From the NCBI RefSeq assembly GCF_000620465.1, contig NZ_KK211140.1:933964-997963 (forward strand): a stretch of DNA of 64,000 bases, given 5' to 3'. Shown piece by piece: positions 53,027 to 61,995 of the stretch. The position numbers were made by a program, and so were the translations under genes. Origin of the DNA: Ralstonia sp. UNC404CL21Col. Its GTDB lineage: Bacteria > Pseudomonadota > Gammaproteobacteria > Burkholderiales > Burkholderiaceae. Positions within the stretch are counted from its first letter, which is position 1. Every line of letters begins with the position of its first letter. Below the pieces are notes generated by a model. That model saw only the letters and a list, made by a program, of their open reading frames with translations, was not told the origin of the DNA and did not search any database.

Positions 53027-53536
53027 TTAGAGGCCGATGGCCTTGCGCTGCTCGGCCAGGCGGTCGACGCCGAACACACGCTCGATGAAGTTGACGTGGT
53101 CGATTTCGATCCAGTCTTCGCCGTTGACGGTGAGCTTGTAGTACGAGAGCGACGACTTCACCTTGAAGGGTTCTTTGCCGCCAGCCTTGGCGTTGCCGAA
53201 TTCAAGTTCGGTATGGCGGCCGCGCACGGTGATTTCCACGGCATCAACGGCGCCGGTGTCTTCGGACTGATAGGCGCCGGCAAAGCGCACGAGGGCGCCG
53301 TCCACGGTGGTGGTGCCGTACTGCTTGAGGATGTCGCGCATCAGGCCACCGTAAGTGGTTTCCAGCTCCAGCTTTTCATTGCCGAGGTCGACATCGATCG
53401 GGCCGTTCATGCCGCCGGCGCGGTATTCCTCCAGCTTGCGGGTGAGCTTGGGCAGGGTGATCTCTTCCACCTCGCCAGCGTGCGAGTTGCCGTCAGCAAA
53501 GACGTTGAAGTGTTTGAGGATGCGAGGGAGTGCCAT
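53027..53536 (-). CDS. FII: Major tail tube protein gpFII
   Basis: This 169-residue protein matches P2 FII (172): MALPRILKHFNVFADGNSHA, EEITLPKLTRKLEEYRAGGM, PIDVDLGNEKLELETTYGGL, and an EITVRGRHTELEFGNAKAGG loop. It forms the inner tube of the contractile tail. It is 29 bases downstream of FI. Confidence 0.95.
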   Translation of the reverse strand: MALPRILKHFNVFADGNSHAGEVEEITLPKLTRKLEEYRAGGMNGPIDVDLGNEKLELETTYGGLMRDILKQYGTTTVDGALVRFAGAYQSEDTGAVDAVEITVRGRHTELEFGNAKAGGKEPFKVKSSLSYYKLTVNGEDWIEIDHVNFIERVFGVDRLAEQRKAIGL

Positions 53537-53565
53537 CGTGGTTCCTTATCAGTTTTGTGCGCCGC

Positions 53566-54741
53566 TCAGGCCGCGCTGACGGCGTCGGCGAACTGCATGA
53601 GGTAGCGGTCTGTGATGCGCTGGCGGAAGGTGAGGTCTTCCAGCGGAGGGACGGGCGTGTAGTCGTAGTCGATGGCGAGCTGGCCAGCTTTGAGCGTGTC
53701 TTTGCCGTTGGCGGCGGGGTCGAACCACGCTGTGCCACCGAGCAGGTAGCCGTTACGCACCAGGCTGCGCAGCTTGGCGTTGACGCCGGCTAGGATGTCG
53801 CGCACCAGAGATGGCGTCATGGGCAGGTCGTTCGCCCACATGTGCGCTTCGGCCATGGTGTCGGCCAGCACCTGAGCGGTGCGGGTGTAGTTCTCAAAGG
53901 CGAAGAGCTTGTCGGCGCTGCAGGTGCGTGAGCCCCAGAAGCGGAAGCCGTTCTGGTGGACGAGCGTGGTGACGTCGTGCGAGTTGAGGTAGCCGGCGTC
54001 GGTGGCCGGATTCTGCAGATCCCAGTACACGTCACGCGAGAGCCCCGTGACGCCATTGACGGGCACGTTGGAGAGCGTCTTGTGCCAACCGGTCTCGTTG
54101 TCGATTTTGGCGCGCAGGCCGACGGCGCGGGCCGTGGCCCATAGGGTGCGCTCGGCGTTGGCGGCGCTGTCCCAGCCCACAAAGTCGGGCCAGAGCACCA
54201 TCAGCTCCCGCGCGCCGAAGTTCTGGCGGTAGGCGACGACGTCTTCCTTGGTGTTGCAGCCGGCGGCGCTGACGTAGGCAAAGGCGCGCAGCTTTTGCGC
54301 GATGCTGGCCAGCTCGGATGCCACGGGCAGGGAGTCGAGCCCAGGCGCTGCCAGGATGCGCGGCGTGACGCCGAAGCGGTTGCGGGCGGCGAGCAATGCT
54401 TTCATGCCGGTGTAGCGGCCCTGGTCGTTGGTGGTGCCGATCAGGTTGCTGGTGGTTTCGCCTTCGGCCTTGCCTTCAGCCACGCGCACGACAACGGTCA
54501 GCGGGCTGGTTTGGTCTGCGATGGCCTGCAGCGTGCGGGCGAGCGTGCCCTTGTCGCCGGCCTTGCCGATGGCGCCTTGCACGTCGGTGAGCAACACGGG
54601 GGTGTCGAGCGGGAAGGCGGCCGCATCCGCGTCGCTGGCCGTGCACACCACGCCGGCGACGGCGGTTTCAATGGTGCGGATGGGGCGTGTGCCTTCGTTG
54701 ATTTCGATGACACGGACGCCGTGGTGGTAGTCGGTGGGCAT
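53566..54741 (-). CDS. FI: Tail sheath protein gpFI
   Basis: It has 391 residues (P2 FI 396). The start MPTDYHHGVRVIEINEGTRP at 54741 follows GGAGGA; the upstream frame is not family-like. Blocks VCTASDADAAAFPLDTPVLL, TLARTLQAIADQTSPLTVVV, GWDSAANAERTLWATARAVG and FRFWGSRTCSADKLFAFENY are typical of P2-like sheaths. First gene of the late F operon. Confidence 0.96.
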   Translation of the reverse strand: MPTDYHHGVRVIEINEGTRPIRTIETAVAGVVCTASDADAAAFPLDTPVLLTDVQGAIGKAGDKGTLARTLQAIADQTSPLTVVVRVAEGKAEGETTSNLIGTTNDQGRYTGMKALLAARNRFGVTPRILAAPGLDSLPVASELASIAQKLRAFAYVSAAGCNTKEDVVAYRQNFGARELMVLWPDFVGWDSAANAERTLWATARAVGLRAKIDNETGWHKTLSNVPVNGVTGLSRDVYWDLQNPATDAGYLNSHDVTTLVHQNGFRFWGSRTCSADKLFAFENYTRTAQVLADTMAEAHMWANDLPMTPSLVRDILAGVNAKLRSLVRNGYLLGGTAWFDPAANGKDTLKAGQLAIDYDYTPVPPLEDLTFRQRITDRYLMQFADAVSAA

Positions 54742-54820
54742 GCATTCCTCCGGGGTGAGCCGACGTTGGATCAGACCCGGCAAGGATGCGGCGCGCGCGC
54801 GAGCGTGTCGCGCGCTGGGT

Positions 54821-54843
54821 GTTGTGGGGGAGGGGGTTACAAC
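54821..54843. promoter_or_regulatory. Candidate Ogr-type activator site of the FI operon (PF)
   Basis: GTTGT (54821-54825), 13 bases, ACAAC (54839-54843) form a dyad in the gap between the tail-fibre chaperone gene and FI, centred 91 bases before the FI start. P2 late promoters carry TGT-N12-ACA centred near -55; here the spacing is 13. An identical-arm dyad stands before V. Confidence 0.65.
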
Positions 54844-54853
54844 AAGACTGGCG

Positions 54854-55267
54854 TCAGGTGGCGTCCGGCGGGTTCGGCCAGGTGAAGTCGAGCGGGAAGC
54901 CGGGCAGCGATGTCACGTCTCGCAGCGCCTTGCGGTATTGGCCGGCCAGGCGCATGCCTTCTGTATCGCCCGCGTCCATCGCCTTGTAGACCAGCGCGTC
55001 AGCCTCTGTCAGGCGCCGGTCGCGCTCGATACGTGCGTCGCGCGCTGCAATGTGGGTGCGCGCTGCGTCGCCATGTTTGCGCACCAGCGCCTGCAGTTCT
55101 TCTTCGGTGGGCTCTGGCTCCGTGGCGTGCCAAGCGGCGATGCGTGCCGGTTCAATCTGGGCGCCGGTCTCGCGGGAGACGGTGTGGCAGACCCAGAAGT
55201 GAACGCCGTGGGTGAGGTGCGGATACTGTTTCGAGATACAGAAGCTGAGTTCGTCGTGCGTGAGCAT
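54854..55267 (-). CDS. Tail fibre assembly chaperone-like protein
   Basis: The 137 residues sit directly after the tail fibre gene, the place of gene G in P2. The segment EEELQALVRKHGDAARTHIA with AGQYRKALRDVTSLPGFPLD, then FTWPNPP at the end, is the phage tail-assembly chaperone pattern (C-terminal 'WP-x-P'). It likely helps folding of the fibre protein. Last gene of the V-to-fibre operon. Confidence 0.75.
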   Translation of the reverse strand: MLTHDELSFCISKQYPHLTHGVHFWVCHTVSRETGAQIEPARIAAWHATEPEPTEEELQALVRKHGDAARTHIAARDARIERDRRLTEADALVYKAMDAGDTEGMRLAGQYRKALRDVTSLPGFPLDFTWPNPPDAT

Positions 55268-55271
55268 GGCG

Positions 55272-57230
55272 TTATTGCTGGGTGAGGTAGGTACCGCGCA
55301 GGTAGATGATGGTGGTGTTGCCGACGTTTCGCAGGCCGCACATGACGTAAGGGGCTGGCAAGTCCAACGTCTGGTTCCCGCCCTTTGAGATGTCGATGTA
55401 GCTGAATTCGGTCACGGCGTTCACCTGGGCGGTTGCGCCTTTGGTGGCCTTGCCGTTGTTCAGGCTGAAGAGATAGTCGGACAGCCACATTCCAGCCCAC
55501 TGCATGTAGACATTGCCGTTCTGAGTGAACTTTCCGCCAGTGCTCATGTTCACGTCGCCGCCCAACCATAGGTGCCGGGTCACTGTGGCGTCGCCATAGG
55601 CGTCAAATCTGAATGCGTTGGTGTTGGTGCCAACATGGAACGAGATGTATGGCGGCGTGAGACCGTTACCACCCGCATAGCAGTCAATGGCACCCAGGTG
55701 TCGCTTGCCCCACTCCGTCCACCGGATGCCCATGTAGGCGGCTTGGTTGCTGGGGCAATCGACTTGCAGGGCGGGCGTCCGGCTGGCGTTCCACTCAACG
55801 AAGGCACCGCCGATGGAGTCCGTGCCATTCGAGGACACCTGCAGCGCGTACCTGCCGTAGCCAACGCCAAAATTGAAGCCCCGTTGTGCCGTCAGCCAGC
55901 CGCCGTCTGTCGTGAGCGGATTAGGCAGGTTGGCTGAATCCCATGGCGTTGCGCCGTTAAAGGATGGACGCGTCGCAAAAACAAACTTGCCCGACACGTA
56001 GTCGATATAGAACGGCTGGTGCCTGTTTGTCCCATCGGTGTTGTAGCTGTTGAGGATGAGATTGCCGCTGGGGCCATGCATGAACAGGCGCCAGATAACG
56101 GTATCGCCACCGAACTCCAGGAAGCCCCGTCCGTCGTCGTTGTGAGCCGGTAGGTTGACGTTGGCCTGCGTCCGGATACCGCCTCCGGTGAGCATGCCTG
56201 GTGCGGCCACGTTTCCATTGCCGTCAATCCAGCACATTCGCGCGTAGGTGGAGAACGAGCCATCGGGCGCCGTGTTGCGATCAATGATGAGCTGGCCGGA
56301 GTTGGAGACAACCCGGAAACGGCCGATCGTGATGGGCTGCTGGTTGTCGGTGAAGCGCAGCTCGTTGGACGGCCCCGTCATGTCGATGATGCCGGTCATG
56401 TCACCGCCAGAGCGCGGAAGGGCGGCCTTGGCGGTGGCCAGGGCATCGGTGGCTGTGTCCTTCGCATCTTTGACGGATGCGGGTGTTGCATAGCGTTCGT
56501 CAGCCTGGCCGAGTGGCACGGCATGCTCGGTTGACGTCGCCGGCGCCACTGAAAACACCTGTTTGGGGGAGCCGGCAAGGTCGGCCTTCTTGGCGAGCCG
56601 CTGCGCCAGCTTCCGGGGTGTGACAGCCTTCCCGTCATCCTTTCCGCTCACGATTTCTGCCTCGGTGGCGAGCTGCACCAGGCCGGTACGGTCTTCGGTG
56701 CCTGTGCGGGCGTTCAGGCTTGCCGGCGTCACTGCGCGCTGCGCGTCGGCGCCTTCTACCGTCTCCGCAGCGGTTGCCAGCTCAACGACGCCTTGCCGTT
56801 CGGTTGTTGCCGGCGGGTTGGTGAAGGCGGCGTCGCCAAACGACAGGGCGGTCACATCAAGCTGCTTGAAGACCATGTCGACGGCGAGCAGCAGGATAGC
56901 CACGGGCGCTTTTTCCATGATGGGCGTGGCCTGGCAGTAGGTGCCCAGCAGCACGCCGTTATCCAGATACAAGCCGAAGCCATAGGTGGTGTACTGGTCG
57001 GCGCTGTCGTCGCGGATGGTGGCGTGGACGGTGTCGGCGGCGATGGTCTCGCCGGAGATGGTGGTGAGGCGCTTGAGCTCATTGGGCAGCGCCTGCAGGC
57101 CTGCGTCGAACGTGAAGGGCGCGGTGGCGATGCCGGCCTGCACGATCTTGCGGGCGGCGGTGCCGGTGTGGTCTGCGTTGACCAGGGCGGCGCGGCCGGC
57201 GTCGGTAATGTTGATGGTGGTTCCAGCCAT
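55272..57230 (-). CDS. H: Tail fibre protein gpH-like
   Basis: It is 652 residues from the ATG at 57230 (MAGTTINITDAGRAALVNAD), the DUF3751-type N-terminus that binds the baseplate. Repeats of the ATERQGVVELATAAETVEG/ GLVQLATEAEIVSGKDDGKA kind follow (~190-260), then a long beta-rich shaft and host-specific tip (ending YVMCGLRNVGNTTIIYLRGT). The tip determines which cells are infected and is expected to vary. It is two bases downstream of I. Confidence 0.88.
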   Translation of the reverse strand: MAGTTINITDAGRAALVNADHTGTAARKIVQAGIATAPFTFDAGLQALPNELKRLTTISGETIAADTVHATIRDDSADQYTTYGFGLYLDNGVLLGTYCQATPIMEKAPVAILLLAVDMVFKQLDVTALSFGDAAFTNPPATTERQGVVELATAAETVEGADAQRAVTPASLNARTGTEDRTGLVQLATEAEIVSGKDDGKAVTPRKLAQRLAKKADLAGSPKQVFSVAPATSTEHAVPLGQADERYATPASVKDAKDTATDALATAKAALPRSGGDMTGIIDMTGPSNELRFTDNQQPITIGRFRVVSNSGQLIIDRNTAPDGSFSTYARMCWIDGNGNVAAPGMLTGGGIRTQANVNLPAHNDDGRGFLEFGGDTVIWRLFMHGPSGNLILNSYNTDGTNRHQPFYIDYVSGKFVFATRPSFNGATPWDSANLPNPLTTDGGWLTAQRGFNFGVGYGRYALQVSSNGTDSIGGAFVEWNASRTPALQVDCPSNQAAYMGIRWTEWGKRHLGAIDCYAGGNGLTPPYISFHVGTNTNAFRFDAYGDATVTRHLWLGGDVNMSTGGKFTQNGNVYMQWAGMWLSDYLFSLNNGKATKGATAQVNAVTEFSYIDISKGGNQTLDLPAPYVMCGLRNVGNTTIIYLRGTYLTQQ

Positions 57231-57231
57231 G

Positions 57232-57774
57232 TCAAACGTCCGAAAGTGAAAGGCGGGTGAAGAGCGCGGGGCGGATGGCGGCGGCGATGCCGATGCCGCC
57301 TGACTGGTTGAAGCCTTGGGTAAAGGTGTAGTGCGCGCGTACGGGCTTGGTGCGGTCGATCTCGGCAACGATGTCGCCGATGAACTCCGCGGTCGGTGGG
57401 TTGCCGTCGCGTGCGCTGACGGTCATGACCAGGTCGAAGGTGCCCGGCGGCCCGGGCGGGTCCATCTGCCACCACTCGCGCAAGGCAATGTTGGCGCCGA
57501 AGGAGGCGACCACGGCGCGCACGGCTGCTGCGGTGCCCTTCTTGCGGGCGATGGGAATGGCTGCCTTTACGCGCGCGCGCTTGATCTGCTCGGGCCAGTA
57601 GTCCTTCCAGGTATCAATGCCGAGATGCCAGGCGAGCCAGGGCAGAAGGCGAGCGGGGATGGCGTCCGGGTCGATGAGGGCGCGCAGCGGCACGGGCAGG
57701 TCGCTGATGGCGCTGTTCGTTTCTGCGAGCCGGCGTTCCAGTGGGGTGGCGTTGGGCGGCAGGAGGTTAGCCAC
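57232..57774 (-). CDS. I: Baseplate protein gpI
   Basis: The 180 residues (P2: 176) start at GTG (57774), overlapping the end of J by eight bases. Family blocks NLLPPNATPLERRLAETNSA, IDPDAIPARLLPWLAWHLGI, DTWKDYWPEQIKRARV and AHYTFTQGFNQSGGIGI are present. It forms part of the baseplate wedge. The upstream open frame is antisense-like within J and not part of the gene. Confidence 0.93.
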   Translation of the reverse strand: MANLLPPNATPLERRLAETNSAISDLPVPLRALIDPDAIPARLLPWLAWHLGIDTWKDYWPEQIKRARVKAAIPIARKKGTAAAVRAVVASFGANIALREWWQMDPPGPPGTFDLVMTVSARDGNPPTAEFIGDIVAEIDRTKPVRAHYTFTQGFNQSGGIGIAAAIRPALFTRLSLSDV

Positions 57775-58678
57775 GGATGCCCCCGTGCTTGATGTCGGCC
57801 GCCGTGCAGTACGGCGCCTGAGTCGCATCGGCAGTGATGTTGGCCGTGGGGGACCGCAGCTCGACGCGTTCCACGCCTTCCACGTGCAACGCGGCGTAGA
57901 CGCCGGAGAGGGTGACTTCACGGCCAAGGCGATGGCAGGCCTCGACGTAGGCAGCCAAGCGCTTGAGTGCGAGCTGCAGCACGACGCCGGAATCGGGGCC
58001 GGGGAACGTGTAGATGGTGGCGTCGACCTGGTACCGCAGGATCTCCGCGCCGCGTACGGTGACGAGGTCTGTGAGCGGGCGCACGTCATCCGCGCGCAGG
58101 CTGGCGGCCACGCGTTCCAGAAGGTCCGCCGGCGCGGTGCCGTCGCCTTCGCGCGAGAGCACGGTCACCAGCACTTCGCAGGGGCGCGGACTGGTGGCGG
58201 AGGCGTCGAGCACGCGACCGTCTGAGTTGAGCGCGTGCGAACGGTAGGCGCCTTCCGGTCCAGCCACGGAGAACGACTGCGGCGCGAGCTGGACGCGCAT
58301 GCGCAGGTCGGCGTCGTCTTCCATGACCGCCGGGGTGCCTGTGACAGGATCAGCCGGCTTGACGACCAGGCGCTGCAATTGGAAGAGGGCGGCAACGTGT
58401 TCCAGGTCGTTGCCCTTGGCGTAGGCGAGCATCACGGCCTGTGCAGCTTCATTGATGCGCTGGCGCAGGACCAGCTCGCGGTAGGCGTTTTCCTGCAGGG
58501 CCTTGGTCAATGGCTCGGATTCCAGCTCCAGCACTGCTGCAACGGCGTCCCGCTGTTCAGGCGGGTGCAGCTCGATGAGCCGCGCTTTACGCCCGGCAAA
58601 CAAGGTCTCGAAATCCAGGCTTTCCACCACGTCGGGCGGTGGGAGCTGGGAGAGGTCGATCAGGCTGGCCATGTTCAC
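57767..58678 (-). CDS. J: Baseplate protein gpJ
   Basis: This 303-residue protein matches P2 gpJ (302): MASLIDLSQLPPPDVVESLD, FETLFAGRKARLIEL, ELVLRQRINEAAQAVMLAYA, GNDLEHVAALFQLQR, GPEGAYRSHALNSDGRVLDA. It is a baseplate wedge protein. It overlaps W by four bases. Confidence 0.94.
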   Translation of the reverse strand: MNMASLIDLSQLPPPDVVESLDFETLFAGRKARLIELHPPEQRDAVAAVLELESEPLTKALQENAYRELVLRQRINEAAQAVMLAYAKGNDLEHVAALFQLQRLVVKPADPVTGTPAVMEDDADLRMRVQLAPQSFSVAGPEGAYRSHALNSDGRVLDASATSPRPCEVLVTVLSREGDGTAPADLLERVAASLRADDVRPLTDLVTVRGAEILRYQVDATIYTFPGPDSGVVLQLALKRLAAYVEACHRLGREVTLSGVYAALHVEGVERVELRSPTANITADATQAPYCTAADIKHGGIRG

Positions 58679-59025
58679 ACGCTCCGCAGCGGCACACTCA
58701 ACGCGCCAAGCGCCTCGCCGCGCGGGCCGTCGACGCGGTCTGCCTCGATGTCGAGCGCTGCGCTGCCGTCAGCGCCCACGGAGAAGCGTACGGACGCAAT
58801 GCGGATGCGCGGCTCCCAGCGAACGAGGGCGGAGACCGATGCGGACATCAGGCGCAGGCGGGTGGCAGGGTTCGCGGGCTGGTCGATCAGCTCGGGAATG
58901 AGCGAGCCGTAGTCACGGCGCATGAGGCGGGAGCCGATGGGCGTGGTGAGGATGTCGCGCACGGATTGGCGGATGTGGGCGACGTCGCTGACGGCGCGGC
59001 CGGTGGTGGTGTTCATGCCGGTCAT
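58675..59025 (-). CDS. W: Baseplate wedge protein gpW (lysozyme-like, gp25 family)
   Basis: The 116 residues (P2: 115) carry the gp25-like pattern IRQSVRDILTTPIGSRLMRR, DYGSLIPELIDQPANPATRL and WEPRIRIASVRFSV. In tail assembly it joins the baseplate ring. It overlaps V by four bases and J by four. Confidence 0.94.
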   Translation of the reverse strand: MTGMNTTTGRAVSDVAHIRQSVRDILTTPIGSRLMRRDYGSLIPELIDQPANPATRLRLMSASVSALVRWEPRIRIASVRFSVGADGSAALDIEADRVDGPRGEALGALSVPLRSV

Positions 59026-59639
59026 CGTGTGCCGTCCGTCCAGCTTCCGCCTTGCTTGATGCCGCCGTGGCCATGGTCGTCCAGCACGACGCCGTTGGAA
59101 GACAGCTTGCCGTCTCGGTGCGTCAGGTCGCCGGTGATGACGTTGCCGTTGTCACCGCCCTGGCCGGCTATGCCGTTCATGAAGGACAGCAGGCCTTTGA
59201 CCGTGACCGCGCCGTCGAAGGTGGTGTCTGGGCACTTCACCAGCACGCTGGTGGCGGCTTCCAGGAAGACGGTTTTAACGCCCTGCACGGTGAGCAGGCC
59301 TGCGGCGTGGTCGTACTTGGTGAGGGCGCCGTCCGGGTAGAGCGTGACGGTTTCATTGGGCGAATGGCTCGGCACGTCGTTGGCGGCTGACGGGATGGCG
59401 CAGAGAACGATGCCGTTGGACGGGTCGCCGCTGGGGCAGAGCAGTACGACCTGCTCGCCCTTGGTGGGTGGGTTCCAGGTGCGGGTGCTGCCGGCGCGAG
59501 CTTCGCACCACGGGCGCCAGGTGGTGGTGATGCCACCGGTGCGCACGCGTACGGCCGGCGGGTTGCCGTGGCGCACATCGGCCACGGTGCCGATGCGGAT
59601 CAGGTTTTCGATGAGGCGGGCGAGTTCTGCGAGGTCCAT
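59022..59639 (-). CDS. V: Baseplate spike protein gpV
   Basis: The 205-residue spike protein pierces the outer membrane. The N-terminal OB domain is LARLIENLIRIGTVADVRHG, VRVRTGGITTTWRPW. GEQVVLLCPSGDPSNGIVLC and a beta-helical region lead to the metal-binding tip DDHGHGGIKQGGSWTDG (H-x-H type). First gene of the V operon; a dyad candidate for Ogr binding is upstream. Confidence 0.94.
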   Translation of the reverse strand: MDLAELARLIENLIRIGTVADVRHGNPPAVRVRTGGITTTWRPWCEARAGSTRTWNPPTKGEQVVLLCPSGDPSNGIVLCAIPSAANDVPSHSPNETVTLYPDGALTKYDHAAGLLTVQGVKTVFLEAATSVLVKCPDTTFDGAVTVKGLLSFMNGIAGQGGDNGNVITGDLTHRDGKLSSNGVVLDDHGHGGIKQGGSWTDGTR

Positions 59640-59683
59640 GCCTGCAGAGTGCCGTGCGCGCGCGTGGGGGTCACGCTGGGGAT

Positions 59684-59706
59684 GTTGTGGCAGTACTGGT
59701 CACAAC
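59684..59706. promoter_or_regulatory. Candidate Ogr-type activator site of the V operon (PV)
   Basis: GTTGT (59684-59688), 13 bases, ACAAC (59702-59706) form a dyad with the same arms and spacing as the one before FI, centred 56 bases before the V start. The position corresponds to PV in P2. The short distance to the V ATG would give a very short leader if the site lies at -55. Confidence 0.6.
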
Positions 59707-59748
59707 GAACGGTCAACAGCTCGACGGGATTGGTCGGAAAATGCAGCT

Positions 59749-61017
59749 TTACTGAATATCAAACTCGCCCCAAGCCGGAATCTTTCCGGCCTTGATAACG
59801 TTGCATAGGATCTGCGCACACAGCCGAATGGCATCATCTACCAACTGCTGCGGCGTGTATGTTGTGTCACCTATCTGCTTGTTTTTGGTCTCGTCGATTC
59901 CCGTGTGGACGAGCTTGCTTCGGGCGTTGTATATCCAGGCCATTACTGCGGCATTGTGCTCCCGCTCGGTAGTTGATCCCCCTAGCAACCGAACCGAGCG
60001 GACCTTGACTTTGTGCGTCATCTCGCTGTTGCCGCCGTCGCTCAAAATAGTCTCAAACGCTGTTGCTAGTTCGACGCACTGGTCACCGACGCCGTGGCGA
60101 TATTGCGCGAGAGAGAGGCGCTTTAGCGCGATGCGAACCTTGTTTCTTATTTCCCCACTTAAGCCTAGGAACGCTTGAACCACATCTTTCGCTTCGCCCC
60201 CCTCAAGCACCGGGTATGTTGGGGATCGTAGAGGCAATACTTCCATAAGGGGGGAGCGACGGAAGGAGCCATTTATCGCGAGCTCCAGGTCAGGATCGTC
60301 GAGGGTAAGCCATTGCGCTGCAATGGTTACGACGCGCGGGCCAACAACTGTCAGCGCTAGCGAGACATCGTTGAGCATCTCGCAAAACTTCACGTATTCT
60401 GCGTTTGCCTCGGCTCCATCGTCGTCGGGGCCCGCGATAAAGGGACGAACTGTATGCCGAGCAACTATCGCAGACTCCACGGGTGTGAAATCGAGTGCAG
60501 ATGCCACTGACGACTGCCTACGATGTTCGCTAAGCCATGTCTTATTTCTGCTTTCCGGAATGTCGTTGATTGGAACGATGGACAAATGAGGCGTCAGCCT
60601 GACCTCGCTGGACACTTGCAGACCCCAAAGGGCACACACTACGCTACCACTGGCCTCAGTGGTCGAAAGAACCTTCTGAAGCCATTCAATCGCAAGCCGT
60701 GGCGACCGCTTTTGGACGAGGGCGCGCACCATTGGCGCTCCAATAAAATTCGGATAGAACCCCATTCGCCCGGCATCCAAACAGATCATTCGAACGTTGT
60801 CGCCGGGAAATCGATCATCCCGCATGAAAAGTGCAGGTATTTCCTGGGCGATGTTGTCCGCCATTAACCAGGCATCAAAGTAATCTTCGTCCAAGTCCGT
60901 CGGAGGACGTCGCAATACGTCCATGACGCGTTCTGGAGATCGCTGTATCTGAGCCGCGTCTAGTTCACTATATATGGACGTCAGTTGGGACAACAGTATG
61001 TCGTCTTGCTTTTGCAT
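59749..61017 (-). CDS. HEPN-domain protein inserted between tail genes V and S
   Basis: This 422-residue protein has no match among P2 structural genes. The N-terminal ~250 residues are unassigned mixed alpha/beta. Near the C-terminus AWIYNARSKLVHTG contains Arg366-x4-His371, the RNase motif of HEPN (ApeA-like) domains, within a helical region (DQCVELATAFETILSDG, QQLVDDAIRLCAQILCNVIK). Many HEPN proteins of prophages cut tRNA or rRNA to abort infection by rival phages. It is less GC-rich than flanking genes, in the same direction, and fits cleanly between V and S as a moron. Confidence 0.72.
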   Translation of the reverse strand: MQKQDDILLSQLTSIYSELDAAQIQRSPERVMDVLRRPPTDLDEDYFDAWLMADNIAQEIPALFMRDDRFPGDNVRMICLDAGRMGFYPNFIGAPMVRALVQKRSPRLAIEWLQKVLSTTEASGSVVCALWGLQVSSEVRLTPHLSIVPINDIPESRNKTWLSEHRRQSSVASALDFTPVESAIVARHTVRPFIAGPDDDGAEANAEYVKFCEMLNDVSLALTVVGPRVVTIAAQWLTLDDPDLELAINGSFRRSPLMEVLPLRSPTYPVLEGGEAKDVVQAFLGLSGEIRNKVRIALKRLSLAQYRHGVGDQCVELATAFETILSDGGNSEMTHKVKVRSVRLLGGSTTEREHNAAVMAWIYNARSKLVHTGIDETKNKQIGDTTYTPQQLVDDAIRLCAQILCNVIKAGKIPAWGEFDIQ

Positions 61018-61117
61018 GGTGTTGTCTACCGCAGGCCGAGTTCAAGAATGCTGACTTTACCGCTGTGTTTTATGCAAGTCCCCAAATGCCTGACTAACGC
61101 TCTCGTGTTCCCTCAAT

Positions 61118-61576
61118 CTACGCAGCAAAATGGTCTACGACTATGGCAGTGATGTAGTCGATCTCTTTGTCTCTAAGGCCCAAAAGCTCCCGGGTAGGAT
61201 ACTTCGCAGTCAATCCGTTCTTGTTGACTCGATCCCGCAGCCCAAAGTGATGCACCGACGCGATCCGCCGCACCTTCCCAGCGAACGTGATGACCGCCGC
61301 GTTCGGACTCGCCTCAACACGCATGTACTTCGCCATCCGCAGCCGCGTGAACATCGAGCGCCGGATGCCGCCGCGCTTGTGCCGTAGCTGCGGCTTGCGA
61401 GGCTCGTAGGCGGTGCCATCCGGATTACGCTGCGCGGCGATGCGGGCCGACTGCCGGCGGCGCAGCTCCACTGCAATGGCGCGGGCCAGCGCTCGGCGCT
61501 GCGGTGCTTCCAACTTGGTCAGCAGGCCGACCAGGTAGGCGTCCAGTTCGTGCAGGTCGCTCAAGCAGGCCTCCAC
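61118..61576 (-). CDS. S: Tail completion protein gpS
   Basis: The 152 residues match P2 gpS (150): LHELDAYLVGLLTKLEAPQR, NPDGTAYEPRKPQLRHKRGG, KYMRVEASPNAAVITFAGKV, RRIASVHHFGLRDRVNKNG, YPTRELLGLRDKEIDYI. It is needed for joining heads and tails. It overlaps R by 16 bases. Confidence 0.93.
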   Translation of the reverse strand: MEACLSDLHELDAYLVGLLTKLEAPQRRALARAIAVELRRRQSARIAAQRNPDGTAYEPRKPQLRHKRGGIRRSMFTRLRMAKYMRVEASPNAAVITFAGKVRRIASVHHFGLRDRVNKNGLTAKYPTRELLGLRDKEIDYITAIVVDHFAA

Positions 61577-61995
61577 GTCGCAGGGTCGTCGTATTCATTG
61601 ACCGGTTCCGGGTGGTGTTGCACCTGGTAGCCCTTGCCGTCCACCTTCACCGTGACCCGCTCGGTCAGCTTCAGCTTGATGGAGATATCGGCCGTGCTGT
61701 GGTTCAGGATTTCGGCCTCAAACTTGAAAGCGTCTTCGCGCTTGTCTGGGTTGGTGAAGGCGTCGGGCTGGTTGGTGCGCAGCCAGGCCAGGACAGGCAC
61801 GACGACGGTGTCGGAGCTGTCCGGGTAGTCCGTCACGATCAATGTGAGCGTGTATCGGTATTCGAAGCCGAGCGACCGCGCGCCGGTGCCGACCACGTTT
61901 CCTTCATCGACAAAGACATGCAGTGCATCGGGGTGCGCAGCCAGGTAGGGCACGGCGGCCGTCAGGGCTTCGCGCAGGCTGTTGGGCTTCATCAT
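61561..61995 (-). CDS. R: Tail completion protein gpR
   Basis: This 144-residue protein shows the gpR layout: MMKPNSLREALTAAVPYLAA, LHVFVDEGNVVGTGARSLGF, EYRYTLTLIVTDYPDS, PVLAWLRTNQPDAF. It acts with gpS at the head-tail connector. It overlaps the lysis gene upstream by four bases. Confidence 0.92.
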   Translation of the reverse strand: MMKPNSLREALTAAVPYLAAHPDALHVFVDEGNVVGTGARSLGFEYRYTLTLIVTDYPDSSDTVVVPVLAWLRTNQPDAFTNPDKREDAFKFEAEILNHSTADISIKLKLTERVTVKVDGKGYQVQHHPEPVNEYDDPATWRPA

